Positions 59,607-64,000 of a stretch of DNA of 64,000 nt are shown here, piece after piece. A model generated the notes under the pieces. It was not told the DNA's origin. It saw only the letters and a list, made by a program, of their open reading frames with translations, and ran no database searches. Numbering within the stretch: the first letter of the stretch is position 1; each line of letters begins with the position of its first letter. Position numbers and translations under genes: made by a program. The stretch comes from Turbatrix aceti (Eukaryota; Nematoda; Chromadorea; Rhabditida; Panagrolaimidae). The stretch is taken from contig OZ017768.1 in the NCBI GenBank assembly GCA_963969345.1, positions 10,270,193 through 10,334,192 of the forward strand. The letters run 5' to 3'.

Positions 59607-61740
59607 TTATTTACTGTTATTCTCAATGGCTAGCACCACGTTACATACAATATCATAATGCGACCCCATGGGTGAAGGGTCAGACCGGTATGTCATGTGG
59701 CACACCCAATGGTTAAGCATAGCACGCGCCGGCTGTCTGGACTATCCTGCTTTCCCTGGTCTTTCACTGGTTTTTCTTCGTTCAGCGCGCGTCGCACTCA
59801 TGAAGAGAGATTCTCCCGCTGCCCGAGCGCGCTGGTCGAATTGGTTGCAAAAAAGGAATCTTTGGCCAAATTTGGAAATTTTTACTTTTTCAAATTAGAT
59901 TTGTAATTAGAATAATATTTGAAGCATTTTGATGTGTTTTTCAGAATTGTGGGACAATTTTTGATCAAAATCGAGTAGGGTACGGTAGAAAAAATCCACG
60001 GATCTTTGAAATGCCGATAGAAAGCTGAAAATTTCAGGGTAGACTAAAAACAAAATTTCCTTTCGAATGGCATACTCAGTTTTTTGATTGCGTGTCGATA
60101 AATGTCCGAAAAAACGGTTTTCTTCGGAAATTTGAAAAATTCGGTACTTTCTAGAACTTTGATCAAAAAATGAGTATGCCCAATCGAAAGAGCAATATCT
60201 TTTTTATCTACTGTGAAATTTTCAGATACTTACCGTATCGCGTGGGCATACGGTAGCGATTCTCCCGAACCATACATGTTCAAGCGCCTGAGGCTATGAG
60301 GTAGAGCGCTGCAGAACAAAGTGAAATAAAACATCTTGTAAGAAATTTTTCAGCCTACAAAACCGTGTACCTCCGGAATTTTTATCTATTCTTTTGGCTT
60401 CGCAATTTTAATTCGCGCAACATACACTCATTTTTGGTACCAATTTTCCGAAAATTGAAATCGAAAAAGTGGGGTCTGGGGGAAAAATCGGCATTCGTTC
60501 AGTTTGAAAGCAATATTGCTGAAAATTTCAGGATAGGAGTAAAAATGAATTCTAAATGCGGTGATGATATTCATTTTTTTCAATTTCGACCGAAAAATTC
60601 CTAAAAGTTCGAATTTTCGAAAAAAAAGCATTTTTCGGAACTTTTTCGAACCTTTAAAAACAAAATAATAATATTTTTGAATTCTACAGGGTTTTTTACG
60701 TCTGTGTTCAAGATTCATGCTACAACGCTCCAAAACTGTGTCAATGGCGATTTTTCCCCCAGACCCCACTTTTTCGATTTCAATTTTCGGAAAATTGGTA
60801 CCAAAAATGAGTGTATGTTGCGCGAATTAAAATTGCGAAGCGAAAAAAATAGGTAAAAATTCGAGAGTTACATCATTTTGTAGGCCGAAAAATTTCTAAC
60901 AAGATGCTTTATCTCACTTTGCTCTACAGCGCTCTACCTCATAGCCTCAGGCGTTGGAACAAGTAGGGTTCGGGAGAATCGTTACCGTATGCCCCAGGGA
61001 TAGGGTAAGTCTGTGAAAATTTTACAGTAGATAAAAAAGATATTGCGCTTTCGACTGGTGATATTCATTTTTTGATCCAAGTTCTAGAAAGTACCGAATT
61101 TTTCAAATTTCCGAAGAAAACCGTTTTTTCGGACATTTATCGACACGCAATCAAAAAACTGAGTATGCCATTCGAAAGGAAATTTTGTTTTTAGTCTACC
61201 CTGAAATTTTCAGCTTTCTAACGGCATTTCAAAGATCCGTGGATTTTTTCTACCGTACCCTACTCGATTTTGATCAAAAATTGTCCCACAATTCTGAAAA
61301 ACACATCAAAATGCTTCAAATATTATTCTAATTACAAATCTAATTTGAAAAAGTAAAAATTTCCAAATTTGGCCCAAGATTCCTTTTTTTGCCACCAATT
61401 CGACCAGCGCGCTTGGGCAGCGGGAAAATCTCTCTTCATGAGAGCGACGCGCGCTGAACAAAAAGAAATCAGTGAGGGACCAGAGAGCGCAGAAGAGAGT
61501 CAGACATCGAGAGCGTCCTATGCTTAACCATTGGGTGTGCCACATGACATACCGGTCTGACCCTTCACCACCCCATGGGACGTATACCTCTGTCGATGGA
61601 TGTCAATGCGGACTTCGTAGTTTGCGAGTCGAGAGGTCCTGGTTGTCTTTTGTTACCCGAAAAATTTCCGAATCCGACAACACTGATATTTAGTTCGTAG
61701 CTAGAGCAGAGTTGTGTTGAGAGTGGAGCTTTCGCATACA
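59607..61740 (-). pseudogene. Minus-strand coding sequence interrupted by a foldback element (copy B)
   Basis: Reading the minus strand, an open frame comes in from about 61740 (LYAKAPLSTQLCSSYELN, then SVVGFGNFSGNKRQPG and SIDRGIRPMG) and is cut at 61570 by the foldback element, whose first codons give a stop. On the far side (59670-59607) the same frame resumes as SHYDIVCNVVLAIENNSK and a TAA. Only by skipping the element and one copy of its target duplication does the frame read through. The C-terminal part is homologous to the fragment at 57886-58008, which supports that it was coding. No start codon or upstream exon was identified and the family is unknown. Confidence 0.45.
59671..61569. 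mobile_element. Foldback element 1 (1899 bp), 8-bp target duplication
   Basis: The ends are GGTGAAGGGTCAGACC and its exact inverted copy GGTCTGACCCTTCACC. An 8-bp direct repeat ACCCCATG flanks it at 59663-59670 and 61570-61577; a 9-bp reading (ACCCCATGG) is possible if one terminal G is shared. Arms 59671 to about 60496 and about 60742 to 61569 are near-identical inverted copies; the loop is about 245 bp. No transposase is visible, so it is non-autonomous. Long inverted arms with an 8-9 bp duplication are compatible with foldback Mutator-like elements. The inner arms and loop match element 2 (62014-63894), but the outer 170 bp differ. Confidence 0.88.
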
Positions 61741-61979
61741 AAAAGAGTAATTTTTGTGCATTCGTCAAAATAATCTGGCATTTTTATGCGTCCAAAGGGT
61801 AAGCGAATTTTTTGTTCAAGTAATTTTAAATAGATTTTTTATGCAATTGTCAAAGTTTAGTTTTCGGGGTGTATAAAAAAATCACAGTGAAAGAATAAGA
61901 TGTGTTCTAAAAAATCCTACTGTTTTCCGTTTTTGGATATAGTGCCCCCAGAATTTTTTTGTATTTTTCGGGATACAAC
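61741..61979. other. Spacer between the two foldback loci
   Basis: Short A/T-rich DNA upstream of the tRNA-Asn 5' half; no gene seen. Confidence 0.5.
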
Positions 61980-63942
61980 GCTTCTGTGGCGCAGTCGGCA
62001 GCGCGCTCGGCTGGGGATTACATAGGGAGAACCGAAAGTATAGTTTTGGCTCCACCCATGCGGCCGCTGCGTCTCTCGCTGAATGGCTGCAGCCATGGCT
62101 GCGAGCGTGTGTCTGACTCTCTCTCTTCTCCCTTGTCTTTTCACCACCGCGCTGCGCGCGTTCGCTGGTTCGAATTAATGTCAAAAAAATCTAAATTTTG
62201 TCCAAATTAGAATTTTTGAATTGTTTCAAGTCAGATTAGTGATCGTCATGATATTTAAAGCATTTTGACCCAAAATGCGATTTTTTGAATCAATTTTGAC
62301 AAAAATCGAGTAGGGTACGGTAGAAAAAACGCCAGAGGGTTCAAAATAATGATAGCAAGCTGAAAATTTCAGTATAGACTAAAAACTAAATTTCCTTTCG
62401 AATGGAGTACTCAGTTTTGTGATATCGATTCGATAAATGGCCGAAAAAACGGTTTTTTTCGGAAATTTGACAATTTAGGAACTTTTTAGAACTTTGATCA
62501 AAAAGTGAATATCACCAATGGAAAGAGCAGTATCTTTTTTATCCAGAGACAAATTTTCAGATTTTTACCATATCGCATGGGCATACGGTAGCGATTCTCC
62601 CGAACCCTACTTGTTCCAACGCCTGTGGCAATTAGGTGAAGCACTGCTTAACAACGCGAGATAGCCTATCTTATTAGAAATTTTTCGGCCTACAAAATGA
62701 TGTAACCCTCGAATTTTTATCTATTTTTTTGGCTTCACAATATTAATTCGCGCAACATACACTCATTTTTGGTACCAATTTTCCGACAATCGAAATCGAA
62801 AAAGTGGGGTTTGGGGAAAAAATCGCCATAGGCTCAGTTTTGGGGTGTTATAGCATGAATCTCGACCCAAGACGTAGAAAACCCTGTAGAATTCAAAAAT
62901 TATACTGTTTTGTTCCTAAAGGTTCGAAAAAGTTCCGAAAACTGTTTTTTTTTCGAAAATTTGGATTTTTAGGAACTTTTTGGTCCAAATTAAGAAAAAT
63001 GGATATCACCACCAAATTCAGAATTTAATTTTACCCCGGTACTGAAATTTTCAGCAACATTTGTTTCCAACTGAGCCTATGGCGATTTTTTCCCCAAACC
63101 CCACTTTTTCGATTTCGATTGTCGGAAAATTGGTACCAAAAATGAGTGTATGTTGCGCGAATTAATATTGTGAAGCCAAAAAAATAGATAAAAATTCGAG
63201 GGTTACATCATTTTGTAGGCCGAAAAATTTCTAATAAGATAGGCTATCTCGCGTTGTTAAGCAGTGCTTCACCTAATTGCCTCAGGCGTTGGAACAAGTA
63301 GGGTTCGGGAGAATCGCTACCGTATGCCCATTCGATATGGTAAAAATCTGAAAATTTGTCTCTGGATAAAAAAGATACTGCTCTTTCCATTGGTGATATT
63401 CACTTTTTGATCAAAGTTCTAAAAAGTTCCTAAATTGTCAAATTTCCGAAAAAAACCGTTTTTTCGGCCATTTATCGAATCGATATCACAAAACTGAGTA
63501 CTCCATTCGAAAGGAAATTTAGTTTTTAGTCTATACTGAAATTTTCAGCTTGCTATCATTATTTTGAACCCTCTGGCGTTTTTTCTACCGTACCCTACTC
63601 GATTTTTGTCAAAATTGATTCAAAAAATCGCATTTTGGGTCAAAATGCTTTAAATATCATGACGATCACTAATCTGACTTGAAACAATTCAAAAATTCTA
63701 ATTTGGACAAAATTTAGATTTTTTTGACATTAATTCGAACCAGCGAACGCGCGCAGCGCGGTGGTGAAAAGACAAGGGAGAAGAGAGAGAGTCAGACACA
63801 CGCTCGCAGCCATGGCTGCAGCCATTCAGCGAGAGACGCAGCGGCCGCATGGGTGGAGCCAAAACTATACTTTCGGTTCTCCCTATGTAATCCCGCTCGG
63901 CTGTTAACCGAAAGGTCGGTGGTTCGAACCCACCCGGGAGCG
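61980..63942 (+). pseudogene. tRNA-Asn(GTT) gene split by a foldback element
   Basis: The 5' part (61980-62013) holds the acceptor strand GCTTCTG, the D arm (GCGC ... GCGC) and the anticodon arm up to the first anticodon base. The 3' part (63895-63942) repeats GCTCGGCTG and goes on TTAACCGAA, the variable loop, a TTCGAAC T loop and the acceptor strand CGGGAGC. Joined over one copy of the 9-bp duplication, the two halves fold into a complete cloverleaf: seven-base acceptor with G-U pairs, CTCGG/CCGAA anticodon stem, anticodon GTT (asparagine) and no encoded CCA. A Pol III T-run follows at 63946-63950. The 1881-bp insertion lies inside the anticodon, so neither half is a tRNA on its own. A functional product would need precise excision. 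Confidence 0.9.
62014..63894. mobile_element. Foldback element 2 (1881 bp), 9-bp target duplication in tRNA-Asn
   Basis: The ends are GGGATTACATAGGGAG and the inverted CTCCCTATGTAATCCC. An exact 9-bp direct repeat GCTCGGCTG flanks it at 62005-62013 and 63895-63903. Arms 62014 to about 62839 and about 63070 to 63894 are inverted near-identical copies; the loop is about 230 bp. The 9-bp duplication and long inverted repeats fit a Mutator-like (MULE) foldback. The inner arms and loop are homologous to element 1, with the loop on the opposite strand of the window. No coding capacity. Confidence 0.92.
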
Positions 63943-64000
63943 ACACTTTTTGGATTTATTGGTTGACACAAGCAACGGATCTAGGAATACAGAACCTGAA
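63943..64000. other. Downstream of the tRNA-Asn 3' half
   Basis: Contains the T-run at 63946-63950 expected of a Pol III terminator; otherwise nothing recognised before the window ends. Confidence 0.6.

Noticed and set aside
61306..61545. Gene in the arm of foldback element 1 (and its mirror at about 59697-59898)
   Set aside because: The same sequence occurs in both inverted arms and has no domain; it is element DNA.
1..64000. CRISPR arrays, bacterial operons or prophage
   Set aside because: Spliceosomal introns throughout and no regularly spaced repeat-spacer structure; the window is eukaryotic nuclear DNA.

Overview
This is a eukaryotic nuclear window, almost certainly from a nematode. 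Introns have GTRAGT donors and poly-T/TTTTCAG acceptors, several are only about 43-55 nt, and intergenic DNA is rich in A/T runs. The recognisable genes are nematode-like: a seven-transmembrane chemoreceptor pair of the Srh/Str type, a nematode-type glutathione S-transferase, a secreted WAP plus CCP (sushi) plus Ig protein related to the LEV-9/Hikaru-genki group, and a divergent fork head gene. I cannot name the species.

Layout. 1-4.2 kb: the 3' six exons of Mediator subunit MED14 (+). 4.3-10.3 kb: two chemoreceptor paralogs, head to head. The minus-strand copy is intact but carries a hAT-type MITE in intron 1. The plus-strand copy has a 1-bp frameshift and a repeat-built terminal-inverted-repeat element ending about 50 bp before its start codon. 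10.8-16.3 kb: a nine-exon gene for a 1359-residue secreted WAP/CCP/Ig protein (+). 16.6-17.2 kb: a two-exon GST (-). 19.6-30.0 kb: a fork head transcription factor (-) whose DNA-binding domain is split by 4.9-kb and 3.9-kb introns.

30-57.9 kb is a gene desert of about 28 kb upstream of the fork head gene. It holds A/T runs, microsatellites, a few GC-richer islands and mobile-element remnants: a 0.96-kb inverted-repeat element, a 665-bp TATCAG-rich element and a 366-bp MITE, the last two with exact 8-bp target duplications. I found no convincing coding exon there.

57.9-64 kb has small, weakly supported coding pieces (an LRR-like three-exon gene on +; duplicated and broken coding fragments on -) and the most striking structures in the window: two related foldback elements of about 1.9 kb. 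Each is almost wholly a pair of inverted arms of about 825 bp around a loop of 230-245 bp. One (59671-61569, 8-bp target duplication) lies in what reads as a coding exon. The other (62014-63894, 9-bp target duplication) splits a tRNA-Asn(GTT) gene within its anticodon. The two share inner arms and loop but have different outer ends.

All exon coordinates were joined by hand from splice signals and reading frame; none is transcript-supported.
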